A DNA stretch of 64,000 nucleotides, from assembly GCA_034509755.1 (NCBI GenBank), contig CM067559.1, forward strand, positions 13,932,501 through 13,996,500. Reading direction: 5' to 3'. Source of the stretch: Anisodus tanguticus. Its lineage: Eukaryota; Streptophyta; Magnoliopsida; Solanales; Solanaceae. The translations under genes were made by a program, and so were the position numbers. Shown here in pieces: positions 21,428-32,268 of the stretch (position 1 is the stretch's first letter; each line of letters begins with the position of its first letter). The notes below the pieces were generated by a model. The model searched no databases, was not told the origin of the DNA, and worked only from the letters and a program-made list of their open reading frames with translations.

Positions 21428-22664
21428 AAGATTGGGCATTCTTCTTTTTGGTTTTACTACTTGGATTACTGACAGTGTCCTCTTTTATACAATGTTGCGC
21501 GGACCCTTCGATTACCTCTGGGCTGGTGACTCGTGTCGACTCGAACATGACACTGGTACGGGCATGGGGTTCGTACTGGATCTTATCAACATTCGGTAGA
21601 TAATGTGACCAAGGAAAGGTGAAACAGAGAACCGAAGAAGACAGAGATGAAGCTCAAAGGAGAAGAGGAAGAAGACAGAAAAGAACAGATGAGACAATAA
21701 GGAACAGCAATTTGACTAGCTTCACCGTGTCGTCTCTCTAATTTATCTTCTTCTTTGAAGTCTGACTAAAAGATCTGGAATTGACAGGCATTTAAAGCTG
21801 CCATTCAACTAAAACAGAGTACTGACACACTAGGGTTACTTTAGGGTGAAACCACCACTGAACTCAAAGGAGGAAATGCCTTAGGGTATCTTTGCCAATT
21901 ATTGGTGGGCTGGGTTTTAAGATAAGTGCTCATACAATCATATTCTACAAACATATTGTTATTTAGTTGGGCCACGAAGATAGTTCAGTATAGATTTAAA
22001 GACATTCTATAAGAACAACATTAATTTGGCTAACTTGGAGAAGGGTAGAGGGGCGTATCATTATTCATTGAGTTTCGAACTGTGTTTCTGCTAGCCCTTG
22101 GGGATTTCTCGGTTATAAAAAGAGTAAATTGTGTTAATTAATGTACTCAGCTTATTTTCACTTTTATTTTCTTCATATGATGATTACAACAACTGAGCTT
22201 AAATGAGGAAACATGATAGCGAGGATTTATATAGCTGACCCCAACTTGTATGGGAGTATGGGACTAAGGCGTAGTAGTGGTAGTAGTTGTATCCGAGTAT
22301 CCGTACCCATACTTCTATCCCTATCCCTGAATATTAAACTTATGAGATGATGAATCCAACCTCAGATTTGTACCCGTCAGACACTTGCACACGTACCTGA
22401 GCAAGACAGCTCTTATGTAAATAATGTCATATTAGTGATTCACCCTAAAAAAGAAAGCACAATTATGCTACAGACTGCTGCACTCTATTTTTGAAGATCA
22501 GACTGCATTTTTTTTGGAGAATGGTAACAAGTTTATATATGTGAAGTCACCCAAAAACAGAGTGAATTACAATTAGAGTTCCTTGATCTAACATATATGT
22601 AATCTAGAACATCAGAAATAGGTTATGGTTCTTCTATGCATTCTTGTTTACACCAAAAATAATA

Positions 22665-22901
22665 TTCCCTCCGTCCCAATTTATGTGATATAGTTTGATC
22701 GGGCACGGAGTTTAAGAAATAAAGGAAGCCTTCTAAATCTTGTGGTTTAAAACAAATCAAAGATATTTGTGTGGTTATAGATTATCTCGTTAAGCATAAA
22801 AGGTAAGTTTAAAGTTGAATTGTTGTCAAATAAGGAAATGTATCATTCTTTTTGGGACTGACTTAAAGGAAAGTGTGTCATATAAATTGGGACAGAGGGA
22901 G
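22665..22901. mobile_element. Stowaway-like MITE in ARP4 intron 4
   Basis: The left end is TTCCCTCCGTCCCAATTTAT. The right end is ATAAATTGGGACAGAGGGAG, its near-perfect inverse. Both are flanked by TA (22663-22664 and 22902-22903). Length 237 bp, AT-rich, no coding sequence; typical of Tc1/mariner-derived MITEs of Solanaceae. Confidence 0.88.
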
Positions 22902-23260
22902 TAAAGGACTAAGCAGTTCATCTTTAACTTCTGGATAGTACTTCCTTTGTCTTCAAACATCTCTGATTCCTTTCTTACCATGCTGTCCACTTAATGCATG
23001 CTGGGAGCCTGGGACTATCCTCCATCCTTCTTTACCATTTTCTTTTAAGAAAATCACTGAAATACATGCTTTATGTGAAGATGATGTTGTATTACTGATT
23101 CATTTTGAAGAAGGGGGGAAAAAGTCTTCGTTATATGCTTTTCTCGTGTCATCCCCCCCCCCCCTTTTCCTGTTATTTGTCATTTGTCATTTGGTTAAGT
23201 TGATGCTGCTCTACTATTGAAAGAACCTTTTTTTCTGCCTACTTACATTCACTTACAGAG

Positions 23261-24855
23261 ACTGCTTACTGATCGATCCAATCCAATGTTACTTGCAGAG
23301 CCTTGTTCAAACACTCAGCAGCAGAGGGAAAAGTGAGAAATGCAATCTGTCTTTTAGCAGTCTTATTACCTCACATTACATCATGTCATTTATATTTTGG
23401 GCCTGTATGACGATTAGGTACAAGATTTCATGCTTAATTTTTTCTGAAGATGCTGGCCTTATCTACCTGTTTTTGCGTCGTATGTTAATTCTGTTTTAGA
23501 AGAATAGAGTTTTGTTAGGAGGCCTAGAAAAGTATAAGATGAAAGCAAATCCTTAAGTAAAGGTTACATATTTATTTCCTGATAAAAAAATTACATATTT
23601 ATTAATCCTGTAGTCCCCTATGTCTCTTCTATTTCAAAGGGGCAAAGTATGAGCATTCCAACAGCTTCCTTTTGTATTAAAGTCATAAACACCAAAAGTT
23701 TGTTAGTATAATTTACTAAGAAAACAATATATATCCAATTAAACTAAGTAATAAGGTGATGGATATTTATATAATTAATGAATGCTAAAAGTGCAGCCGT
23801 TTGTGATGAATAAGGACCTCGAGTTCCACTACCAGTGATGTAGGGTGAAAGAGAAGGGGAAAAGGGAGAAGGAGAGAAGAATAGAGAGTAGAATAAGACA
23901 GAAAGAGAGAAAGAAGAATCCACCAAAGAGAGATTTTACAAGCAGTTCAGCTGTAAAATCTCTTCCGACTAAAGCTATTCTTGTTTCTATACATTCTTGT
24001 AGCCATGTTTGAGCATTTTAGACCTCTCAAAATAGTTCTCTAAGCTATCTACCCAATAAAAGAACAAATCTGGGTCAAGTTTCCATCAAATTTATGTCCG
24101 TCCACATTGTGGTCCTTATAGGTGGTGATTTCTCTCAAACATAAGATGTCACTTATTAGGCTATTGCCTGGAATTTCTATTTGTGGTGGTCTGCTAAGTG
24201 AGGATTGTCAACTAGTGACTGGTTTGCTGATGAACTGCTTGTTTGCCAATGGATCCCAAGTCCCAACATAAAAGCCTTACCTTGTTTAATGTGTAATACC
24301 TTCTGGAATCAGTCTAGTCGAAGGTTTTCTTTCCTGAATAAGAAGTGTCTACTGTGAAAGAACTTGTCCATCATGAACCGAAAAAAGAGGAAAGAAGTTA
24401 TTATTCAAAGCTAAAACTGAAGCTTAACTATCGAGGGAACACTATCATTCAGATGTTGCCTTTTAAGGCAATCTGGTGCTTGCATTATCATGTCATTTGC
24501 ATGCAAAATGAAATTACAGTGGACTGACCATATATTTAACAGGGCTGCAGAGATAATGTTTGAAAAATACCAAGTTCCTGCATTTTTTTTGGCCAAAAAT
24601 GCTGTAAGCGCCTTTTACCCATTTTGAATCTTTAATTTGTAGCGTCTTACCATAACCTTCTTTGTGCTATATAGTATTGATACTTTCACTTTTACCCGAT
24701 TCAAAGGAAAAAAAACAAAACAAAAGAAAAAAAACTGTAGCTTCTTAACGTTACAGATCATTCCACTCTGGTGGTTAATTTTCTCATGATACTGTTAATG
24801 CTAGGTTCTCACGTCTTTTGCATCAGGACGTGCAACTTCTTTGGTTGTTGAAGGA
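23261..24855 (+). CDS. ARP4: ARP4 exons 5, 6 and 7
   Basis: Exon 5 (23261-23332) reads LLTDRSNPMLLAEPCSNTQQ and QREK, with donor GTGAGA. Exon 6 (24543-24603) reads AAEIMFEKYQVPAFFLAKNA, with donor GTAAGC. Exon 7 (24805 onward) reads VLTSFASGRATSLVVE and should end in a GT donor, but the sequence is GTTGAAGGATCTCATG. Reading on gives about eleven more codons and a TGA at 24887-24889. Plant ARP4 has roughly HAFR+CLLIDPTEHPMLLAEP here, so exon 5 is about three residues short. Using the first AG (exon start 23259) restores DCLLIDP but then shifts frame before MLLAEP. Both readings suggest a small deletion. Confidence 0.75.
23333..24542. other. ARP4 intron 5
   Basis: Non-coding, GTGAGA..AACAG. 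It includes a purine-rich GA stretch (about 23845-23935). Short open frames here (23293-23499, 24345-24527) run out of exons or have no family likeness. Confidence 0.6.
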
Positions 24856-24889
24856 TCTCATGTTCTACTTACTGGCTATTGTCCTTGAA

Positions 24890-25416
24890 TTGCTTCTTTG
24901 ACTTATCTTGTCAAAAATAAAGTTCTTTTGCTGAGAGATTTCAACTCTCAGCCTTAATATCATTTATATTATCTGCATTATGCGATTTGCACCGTTCCTT
25001 TAGTGGGATATGAAAAAATTGGTGAGATTTCATGACTTCTGGTGCATGGTGCCATCTTAGTTTCAGTTTCTTTTCATCTTGAATAGTTAAGTTTCTATAC
25101 ATTTATATCAGTAGCAGTCTGGATTTGATTCATTACTGTATGACGAGTGAATGATGAAAAACGAGAGGTTTTCAAGTAGGCTAGCATCTTATCTGTTAAG
25201 AATCTTGTAAGAATTATGTTCGAGAATATGGAGATATGATATCAATCTTTGCAATTAATATTAAGAATATGTGATAATGTGAATTGTAGAAATGCTATAA
25301 CGCTCTAGCTTAGATTAGGTGGATACTATTCTGTATTGTTATTCTTTTCAAATCTCTACTTTTGCATAGTACACCCGTAATACTCCTCCATCTCAATCAT
25401 CTTTATTTAAATCTAG
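24890..25416. other. non-coding sequence after the last visible ARP4 exon
   Basis: AT-rich, with no open frame matching the rest of ARP4: the second phosphate loop, usually GGGST.., and the HDGYVLQKA segment are absent. Nothing else was recognised. Confidence 0.5.
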
Positions 25417-25418
25417 TA

Positions 25419-25683
25419 CTCCCTCCGTCCCATATTACTTAACCACTTTCTCTTTTACACGCCCTTTAAGAAATCATAAATAAAGAAGGGTATTTTTACT
25501 ACATTATCTTTATCTCTCTCCAATTAATTGCACTCTAATCAATATTGATTACTTTAAAAACAATTAATGTCAAGGACAAAGTAGGAAAATCTTAATTAAT
25601 TCTATCTTATTTTTAGAAAGTAGCCAAGTAATTTGGGACAAATATTTTTAGTAATGTAGCCAAGTAATATGGGATAGAGGGAG
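25419..25683. mobile_element. Stowaway-like MITE
   Basis: CTCCCTCCGTCCCATATTAC at the left and GTAATATGGGATAGAGGGAG at the right are inverse ends. Both are flanked by TA (25417-25418 and 25684-25685). The 265-bp body has a partial internal repeat of the right end (GTAGCCAAGTAAT at 25621 and again at 25656). Confidence 0.87.
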
Positions 25684-25806
25684 TATGCTATATCTTTATT
25701 TGTCCAATATCCGGGCAGGCAAAGTCTCAATATTTATATTATCTGTATTTAGATACCACAACTCTATGTAATATCATTTTTTTGATAATCGGACTCTGTG
25801 TAATAT

Positions 25807-26626
25807 TGCATTAGTGATGGAGAGATTGATGATGATATCACACATCGCATTGGTGCGGGTGGATGAAATGGAGGCTCGCATCCGGGATCTTGTGTGACAA
25901 GAAGGTGCGACCAAAGCTTAAAGACAAGTTCTACAAAGTGGTGGTTAGACCAACTATGTTGTATGAAGCGGAATGTTGGTCAGTCAAGAGCTCTCACATT
26001 CAGAAGATGAAGGTGACGGAAATGAGGATGTTGCGATGGATGTGTGAACACACGATGAGAGACAAGATTAACAATGAAGATATTCGGGCTAATGTGGGGA
26101 AGCCTCGGTGGAGGACAAGATGAGGGAAACGAGACTGCGATGGTTCGGGCATGTACAGAGGAGAGCCACAGATGCCCCAGTGCAGAGGTGTGAGAGGTCT
26201 GCTATGGACGATTTCAGGAGGGGTAGAGGTAGGTTGAAGAAGTATTAGGGAGAAGTGATTAGACATGACATGACATCGTTTTAGCTCATCGAGGACATGG
26301 CCTTAGATAAGAGGGTATGAAGGAATCAGATCAGGGTAGAGGGCTAGTAGGTAGTTGGGCATGTCATGCCTTGTATTACTCGTGTAGTTTCTTGTCCTTG
26401 ATTTCCTGGTATTATCGGGTATCTGTTGTGCCATGATCGCTTTACAATGCGTTTGCTTTACTTTACTTTACTTTCTTCAAACCTTATCTGACCTTTTTTG
26501 TCATGTTTTCTTTTGAGTCGAGGGTCTTTCAGAAACCTCTCTACCTCCCAAGGTAGAGGTTAGGTCTGCGTACACTCTACCCTCCCAAGACCCTACCGTG
26601 TGAAATTACAATGGGTATGTTGTTGA
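25807..26626 (+). mobile_element. 5'-truncated RTE-type LINE
   Basis: The plus strand encodes the C-terminal part of an RTE-clade ORF2 protein (WRLASGILCDKKVRPKLKDK, VVVRPTMLYEAECW, MRMLRWMCEHTMRDKI, then in shifted frames LRWFGHV and RGRGRLKKY). The common Solanaceae RTE 3' end follows (CTCTACCTCCCAAGGTAGAG, ACCCTACCG, tail GGGTATGTTGTTG). It is flanked by ACTCTGTGTAATAT (25793-25806) and ACTTTGTGTAATAT (26627-26640), a 14-bp duplication with one mismatch. There is no RT or endonuclease domain, so this is a dead fragment from incomplete reverse transcription. Confidence 0.85.
25863..26330 (+). pseudogene. RTE LINE ORF2 C-terminus
   Basis: The frame at 25863-26123 reads MKWRLASGILCDKKVRPKLK through GKPRWRTR. 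A frameshift near 26120 follows, after which the next frame carries RLRWFGHVQRRATDAPVQRC and DFRRGRGRLKKY. This matches the tail of the proteins at 28653-29177 and 35404-35778 on the minus strand. This part of ORF2 follows the reverse transcriptase and has no catalytic residues of its own. Confidence 0.8.
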
Positions 26627-26789
26627 ACTTTGTGTAATATCATTGCACTTTTATCATGCTTCTGAAGGCTATTAAGTATGTGAAGTACAAATGGAGTTTG
26701 TATTTCAAAAATAGACAAGCCACTATCCTCTTAGTCTTGTATACTGTAAGCTGATAAAATAATTCCTTGAAGTTCCTCTTTTTCTAATA

Positions 26790-27007
26790 CTCCCTACGTC
26801 CCAATTTAAATGATACTCTTTCCTCTTTAGTAGTCCAAAAAAGAATGTCACCTTTCTATATTTAGTAACAATTCAACTTTAAATTTACCTTTAATGAAAT
26901 GATTTTTAACTACAATTTATTTTAGATCACAAATTTCAGAAGTCTTCCTTTATTTCTTAAAATTCGTGCCCAATCAAACACTTTCATATAAAATGGGACG
27001 GAGGGAG
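26790..27007. mobile_element. Stowaway-like MITE
   Basis: CTCCCTACGTCCCAATTTAA at the left and ATAAAATGGGACGGAGGGAG at the right, flanked by TA (26788-26789, 27008-27009). 218 bp. Confidence 0.87.
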
Positions 27008-27010
27008 TAG

Positions 27011-27140
27011 TAACTTTTAGATATGCCAGAGTAAAACAGGAAAGATATGAGGGTTAGAAAGATTCTAGTGCAAACTAACTTTTAGATATGCCAGAGTAAA
27101 ACAGGAAAGATATAAGGGTTAGAAAGATTCTAGTGCAAAC
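27011..27140. repeat. 65-bp perfect-register tandem duplication
   Basis: The unit beginning TAACTTTTAGATATGCCAGA and ending TCTAGTGCAAAC occurs at 27011-27075 and again at 27076-27140, with a single difference seen (GATATGAGGG versus GATATAAGGG). Its start coincides with the right end of the adjacent MITE. The near-identity implies a recent event. Confidence 0.9.
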
Positions 27141-28652
27141 CCTATCTCCATAGAGGTTTGGAAGTGCCTTGGAGAGGTTGATGTAGTATGACGCGCCAAA
27201 GTGTTCGATATTTTATCAAGGAGTGGAAATATGCCAAATGATTACAAATAAAACTAAATGATATATTCCAATTTATGTGAACTATCGTGGTATTAAATTT
27301 AGGCAAAATAACATGATTGACACATGTACTTGTTCGGTTTTGACATCTGAGCCCTCTTACTCCACAAAGTTTCATACAGACACCTGAACTTGTTCAAAAT
27401 AAGTTTTTATATGCCTCTGACCGTTGATCGACCTTATGTGGCATTGATATGACTGAGTTAGATGGAATGTGTGGTATACATGCGCACGAGTGGCCTGAAT
27501 TGGTCTTAAAAGTACTGAAATAAGATCTACAAATAAAAAATATAAAAAGGCTAAAAAAGAAGGAGAAAGCACTCATTCCTTCTTCATCCCAAGCATCCAA
27601 AAACCAATCCACTATTGCTGCCTCCTCCCCTTCCACCACCACTACCGCCTTTGCCTTTCGTTTCCTCTTCCACCACCACCACCTTTGCTGTCGTCACCTC
27701 CTTTTCCTCTTCCACCACCACTTCTAACGTCGTCCTCCTTTATAAGATCAGTTGCAGAAGGATGGATTAAACATGTATGGTGTAAATTCCCAATAAAGCA
27801 AATGAAGTTTATGATTCTTGAAACTAGGTGGTAAAAAGATCTTATTTTCTTCTGAATTGTTGATGAGGAAAGAGGTGTAAGGGAGAACTCATTTTTGAGA
27901 GTGAAGTGAAAGTTTGGATTTTGAATGAATTTGTTTTGCATCGAACATGACGAGGAATGAGAAGACCTAACACCCACTAGAAAATTAGGTGAATAGATGA
28001 TGACATGCTAGTTGTTCGTTGAAGGGAAAAGAGATGATGACTTTGGTGTTCTGCTATGAGTTAATGGTGGAAATATGTATGTGTTAGTGAGTTATGGAGG
28101 TGGTGAAATGGAGACGAAAAGGGATGGGAAAAGAGGTCGTTGATGGAGGAGACAACGACTCTAGTGGTTTTCTGGTGGACAGTCTGGTTAGTGAGGATTT
28201 ACGGTAGGGGACGATGGTTAGTGAGGATTTGCAGTAGGGGACGATGGCAAGCTGGTGTTTCTTGGTGTGAAGGTAGAGATGAGTCCAACAACACAACAAC
28301 ATACCTAGTGAAATCTCACAACATGGAGTCTGGGGAGGACCTTACCCCGACCTTGGGAGGTAGAGAGACTGTTTCCGAAAGACTCTTGGTTCAAGAGAGT
28401 ATAAAAAGGTAAGATAAGGACAAGAAATTTAAAGCAATATGAAAATGAAAATAACGAAAACGATTAAGCCATGATAAAGCAGTATGAAAAAAGAAGCAAT
28501 AGCTACCACAGATAAATAAGATAATCGAAGTACAAGAAACAACCGATAGTAGCAGAAATCAAAGGATAAGAAACTATAGAGCAATACTGCGACTACTAGT
28601 ATGAAAGGATAAACGAGACTACTTACTAGCATTCTACCATAATCTGAGTTCT

Positions 28653-29900
28653 TTATAACCTCTTATCTAAGGTCATATCCTCGGTAAGCTGGAACTGCAC
28701 CATGTCCTGCCTAATCACCTCTCCCCAATACTTCTTCGGCCTACCTCTACCTCTTCTGAAATCGTCCATAGCCAACCTCTCACACCTTCGTACTAGGGCA
28801 TATGTGCCTTTCCTTATCACATGCCCAAACCATCTCACCCTTGCTTCCTGCTTCTTGTCCTCCATCGAGGCCGCTCCCACCTTGTCCTGAATAACTTCAT
28901 TCTTAATCCTATCTCTCCTAGTGTGCTCACACATCCATCATAACATTCTCATTTTTGCAACTTTCATCTTCTGGACATGAGAGATCTTAATTGGCCAACA
29001 TTCCACCCCATACAACATAGTCGGTCTAACCACCATTTTGTAGAACTTGCCCTTAGATTTTGGTGGCACCTTGTTATCATACAACACTCTAGAAGCGAGC
29101 CTCCAATTCATCCACTCTGCACCAATACGATGTGTGACATCATCGTCAATCTTCTCATTTTTTGTATAATAGACCAAAGATACTTGAAACTACCTTTTTC
29201 TGGATGGCTTGGAGACCAAGCCTCACTTCCACGTTAGCCTCATGCGATGCGTCATTGAACTTGCACTCCAAGTATTATGTTTTGGTTCTACTCAACTTGA
29301 ACCCTTTAGACTCCAAAGGTTATCTCCAACCCTCTAGCTTGGCATTAACTCTATTGCGAGTCTCGTCAATCAGGAGACTATGTCATCCGTGAATAACATA
29401 CACTGACACCTCACCTTGAATTTGGCGCGTCAATCCATCCGTCACCAAGGCAAATAAAAACGGGTTAAGAGCTGATCCTTGGTGTAACCCCATCACAACT
29501 GGAAAGTACTCCGCGTCTCCTCCTATCGTCCTTATCCTGGTCTTGGCTCTATCATACATTCCTTGATCGCTCTAAAGTACGCCACAAATACACCTTTAGC
29601 GTCCAATCATCTCCATAGAACCTCCCTTGGCACTTTGCCGTAATCCTTTTTTAGGTCTATAAATACCATGTGTAAGTCTCTCTTTCACTCCGTACTACTC
29701 CACCGGTCTTCTTATAAGATGAATGGCTTCGGTAGTTGAGCGCCCCGGCATGAATCCGAAATGGTTTTCTGAAATAGTCATGCCTCTCTTCACCCTCATC
29801 TCCATCACCTTTTCCTACATTTTCATAGTGTGGATTAGCAACTTGATACCTCTATAGTTGTTGCAACTCTGAATATTGCTCATGTTCTTGTACAAAGGAA
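28653..29900 (-). pseudogene. RTE LINE reverse transcriptase and C-terminus
   Basis: Minus-sense reading from 29900 passes recognisable but shifted RT pieces. The plus strand at 29640-29760 is the complement of VPREVLWR-like and FGFMPGRST-like segments. From 29177 it reads DDDVTHRIGAEWMNWRLASR, VVRPTMLYGVECWPIKISHV. From 28934 it reads MCEHTRRDRIKNEVIQDKVG, VRWFGHVIRKGT and RGRGRPKKYWGEVIRQDM. Several frameshifts separate these, so no product is expected. Confidence 0.8.
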
Positions 29901-29935
29901 TTATTGTACTCCACCTCCATTCTTGTACTCCAGTC

Positions 29936-30408
29936 CATCATGACCATGCTCAGCTCTGAGTTTGCTATGAAAGACTTGGGGCCCTTGAGTTATTTTTTGG
30001 GGATTGCTGTCACTCGTCATTTCGATGGGTTGTTCTTGTCACAACGGAAGTATTTAACCGAGATCATCGAGAGGGCTGGGATATCATCCTGTAAGTCCAC
30101 TTCCACTCCAGTTGATACCAAGCCTAGGCTTGGTGCCGCGGTCGGAGTCCCTTACGAGGACCCGACCCGCTATCGCAATCTTGTAGGGGCCCTTCAGTAT
30201 CTTACCTTTACCAGACCGGATATTACGTATGTTGTCCAGCAGGTGTGTTTATTCATGCATGATCCCCGAATTGAGCACAAGAATGCACTCATACTAATCA
30301 TCCGGTATATTCAGGGTACACTGGACTATGGGTTGCATTTGTATCCTTAATCGACATCCACACTTGTCTCATACACAGATGCTGATTGGGGTGGGTGTCC
30401 AAACACCA
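29936..30408 (+). mobile_element. captured copia pol fragment inside the LINE
   Basis: The plus strand reads MTMLSSEFAMKDLGPLSYFL, GLFLSQRKYLTEIIERAG, TRYRNLVGALQYLTFTRPDI and IRYIQGTLDYGLHLYP, then after a stop STSTLVSYTDADWGGCPNTR. This is RT-RNase H of the copia B family. On both sides the LINE resumes: 29895-29935 equals the text at about 36682-36710 of the LINE at 35004, and 30409 onward equals about 36722 onward. Only about 15 bp of LINE is missing at the junction. There are no LTRs and no target duplication, so this is a pasted-in piece of copia sequence. Confidence 0.85.
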
Positions 30409-30576
30409 GACGGTCTCAAAATTGACATTAAACAACCTAGTCAGCCACTCCAAACTTGCCTTGCCTACGCTTTTCCAAAATTCCCCTGGAATCTCGCCAG
30501 GCCCGGTTGCTCTTCCCTACGCATCCTACGAACAACACCTTTAACCTCATCAACCTTAATACTCTTATAATACCTA

Positions 30577-30828
30577 AAATCGCGACGTCCCTCAGAGTGT
30601 TCCAAATCTCCCAACACAATGTCTTTGTCCCCTTCTTCGTTCAAGAGTTTATGGAAGTATGACTACCATCTCCCTATCCAAATCATGTGCCCTCCTCTCC
30701 CAAAATCGTGACGTCCCTCGGAGTGCTCCAAATCTTTCAACACAATGTCTTTATCCCTTTCTTTGTTCAAGAGTTTATGGAACTATGACTGCCATCTCCG
30801 TATCCAAATCACGTGCCCTCCTCTCCCT
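30577..30828. repeat. 126-bp tandem duplication in the LINE
   Basis: CGACGTCCCTC(A/G)GAGTG, AACACAATGTCTTT, CAAGAGTTTATGGAA and CATGTGCCCTCCTCTCCC-like phrases occur once from about 30577 and again from 30703, giving two units with a 126-bp period and several differences. Confidence 0.8.
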
Positions 30829-31399
30829 CGTCTTGGCTTGCCTGAACAACTTCTTATCTCTACCCTTATCCTCTAGTTTTGCATTTAAGCGTTCAAAAGC
30901 TGCCGTTTTTGCCGCCGAAACTGTAACTTCACCTCCTTCCTCGCCATCTTATACAGTTCCCTATTTGTCCACTTCTACATCTCATCCGTGCTTTCTACCA
31001 ACTTCACCATCTTCTTTGTTTCCTTGAGCTTCTCTATTCCACCACCAATCCCACCACGGCTACCTCTCAAGACCACAACACCTCTGTAGCTACTTCCCTA
31101 ATGCAACTGATTGTCCTACCCCACATATTGGTCGCATCCCCACTACTCTCCCAAGACCCCATAGCCATCAACTTCTCCCCCATCTCCAAGGCACCAGTCA
31201 TGGTCAAACTCCCTCATTTGATCCTAGGTTGGTCATCCACGACCCTTTTCTTCTTCATCATCTTGATCTCCAACTCCATCACTGAGAGCTTATGTTGGGT
31301 TGTAAAGTTCTCGGTTGGAGTAACCTTACAGTCTTTACAAAACCTTTATCGTCCTTTATTAGGAGCAAAAAGTCTATCTGAGCCTTAGCCACCGAACTA

Positions 31400-31706
31400 C
31401 GGAAGGTTACCAAGTGCTCCTCCTTCGGGAAACTCAAATTGGCTACTACAAACCCAAAAGCTTTTGCGAAATCTAAAAGTGAGACTCCTCGTCCGTTCCT
31501 TTCCCCAAAGCCAAAACCTCCATGCACATCATCATAACCCCCAAAATTGACCCGATGTGTCCATTTAAATCTCCTCCCATGAATAGCTTCTCAGTGGGCG
31601 GTATATCTCCCACCATCTCGTCCAAATCCTCCCAAAAGCGCCTCTTCTCCTTGTTCCAGCCTGCTTGCGGCGCGTAAGCACTAGTAATGTTCAAAGTGAA
31701 CCCTAC
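31400..31706 (-). pseudogene. RTE LINE endonuclease fragment
   Basis: The minus strand at 31694 reads MNITSAYAPQAGWNKEKRRF and WEDLDEMVGDIPPTEKLFMG, then GDLNGHIG. These are the AYAPQ and GDLNGH motifs of the apurinic-type endonuclease domain of RTE LINEs. The N-terminal half of the domain is missing at the insertion boundary and the frame breaks after about 70 residues. Confidence 0.8.
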
Positions 31707-32268
31707 GGTGGAGATGAGTCCGTGAAAGAAAAATGTGTTTTAACGATGTGAAGGTGGAGATGAGTTTGTTAGAACCGGATGCCATGATTGACTTCATTAG
31801 TTCACTACACTTTTTTTTTTTAAAGTCGTTACTCTTATGATATAACCTGTAATCACATTCTCTTTATGCTTTTTTTTACATCATAAATAATTACTTCACC
31901 GATAAAAAGGAAGGGTGGAGGGAAGGTAAAGGAGCGGTGAAAATGGGTTTTATTGATGGTGGTGGAAGATGGAGGTGGATGACGGGTGGTGATTTTTGCT
32001 GGAGATAGGGTGAATTTGAGTTTTTTTTTAAAAAAATAGCTTTTGTGCAATTTTTTTTAAAGTTTCTATAACAATAAAAAATGATGTGGCATATCTTATC
32101 TGACGTGGATATTAACATCAACGCGTATGAGAGACTCGCCAAGTCAGAGGGGTTTAAAGTAGTGTTTTCAGCAACTCTAGGTGTTTGAATGAACCCGTGG
32201 AATAAGGGGCCGGGATGTCAAAACCAATTAAGTACAAGTGTCTATAAGGCTATTCTGGCTTAATTTTA

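Larger units (their letters stand above)
20890..23260. other. ARP4 intron 4
   Basis: Non-coding. It contains a 39-bp tandem repeat (21352-21427), a degenerate GC-richer block around 21490-21590, a TA-flanked MITE (22665-22901) and a C homopolymer of about a dozen bases near 23153. The intron ends ACTTACAGAG, giving two candidate AG acceptors two bases apart (exon start 23259 or 23261). Only the second keeps the downstream ARP4 frame. Confidence 0.6.
13090..24855 (+). pseudogene. ARP4: ARP4 (nuclear actin-related protein 4), exons 1-7, probably disabled
   Basis: Exon pieces with GT..AG introns spell the N-terminal part of plant ARP4, a subunit of SWR1, INO80 and NuA4 chromatin complexes. Exons: 13090-13102, 13191-13282, 20587-20733, 20816-20889, 23261-23332, 24543-24603, 24805-about 24855. 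They read MYGGDEVSAIVIDLGS, then KLYVGSQALGFRRD, WDIVENIWDHAF, NPMLLAEPCSNTQQQREK, AAEIMFEKYQVPA and VLTSFASGRATSLVV, about 166 residues of an expected roughly 440. Oddities: exon 5 keeps frame only with the second AG acceptor and then lacks about three residues of the usual CLLIDPTEHP-like segment. Exon 7 ends GTTGAAGGATCTC with no GT donor, and read-through stops at 24889 (TGA). No later exon (GGGST phosphate loop onward) was found. Intron 2 carries a SINE, a 5-kb copia and another SINE. The gene could instead continue beyond the window through giant introns, but the missing donor argues against that. Confidence 0.8.
28287..31706 (-). mobile_element. RTE-type LINE nested in the foldback element
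   Basis: The minus strand runs from an endonuclease fragment near 31690 to the standard RTE 3' end at 28287-28390 (TTGGGAGGTAGAGAGACTG in plus sense, with an ACAACAACA tail at 28290). Flanking GGTAGAGATGAGTCC (28272-28286) and GGTGGAGATGAGTCC (31707-31721) form a 15-bp duplication with one mismatch. It is broken in many places and carries both a captured copia fragment (29936-30408) and a 126-bp tandem duplication (30577-30828). Confidence 0.82.
27302..32259. mobile_element. MULE-like foldback element, split by a LINE
   Basis: The left arm (27302-about 27480) and the reverse complement of the right arm (about 32080-32259) share GACACATGTACTTGTTCGGT / GACACTTGTACTTAATTGGT, GTTTTGACATC, AGACACCTGAACTTG-like wording and TATGTGGCATTGAT-like wording. 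Flanks TTAAATTTA (27293-27301) and TTAATTTTA (32260-32268) make a 9-bp duplication with one mismatch. The interior next to the arms is rich in CCACCACC/GGTGGTGG words (27620-27740, 31945-31995). Without the LINE at 28287-31706 the element would be about 1.5 kb and non-coding. Confidence 0.7.

Noticed and set aside
21490..22410. A possible MITE starting TGTTGCGCGGACCC
   Set aside because: The left end recalls a known Solanaceae foldback family, but the proposed right end (GTACCTGAGCAAGAC) matches too weakly and no duplication was seen.
23845..23935. GA-rich tract as a regulatory element
   Set aside because: Simple purine-rich low-complexity sequence inside an intron, without any further support.
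27394..27977. Minus-strand frames with Gly/Ser-rich sequence
   Set aside because: They arise from CCACCACC-type words next to the foldback arm and lack any family likeness.
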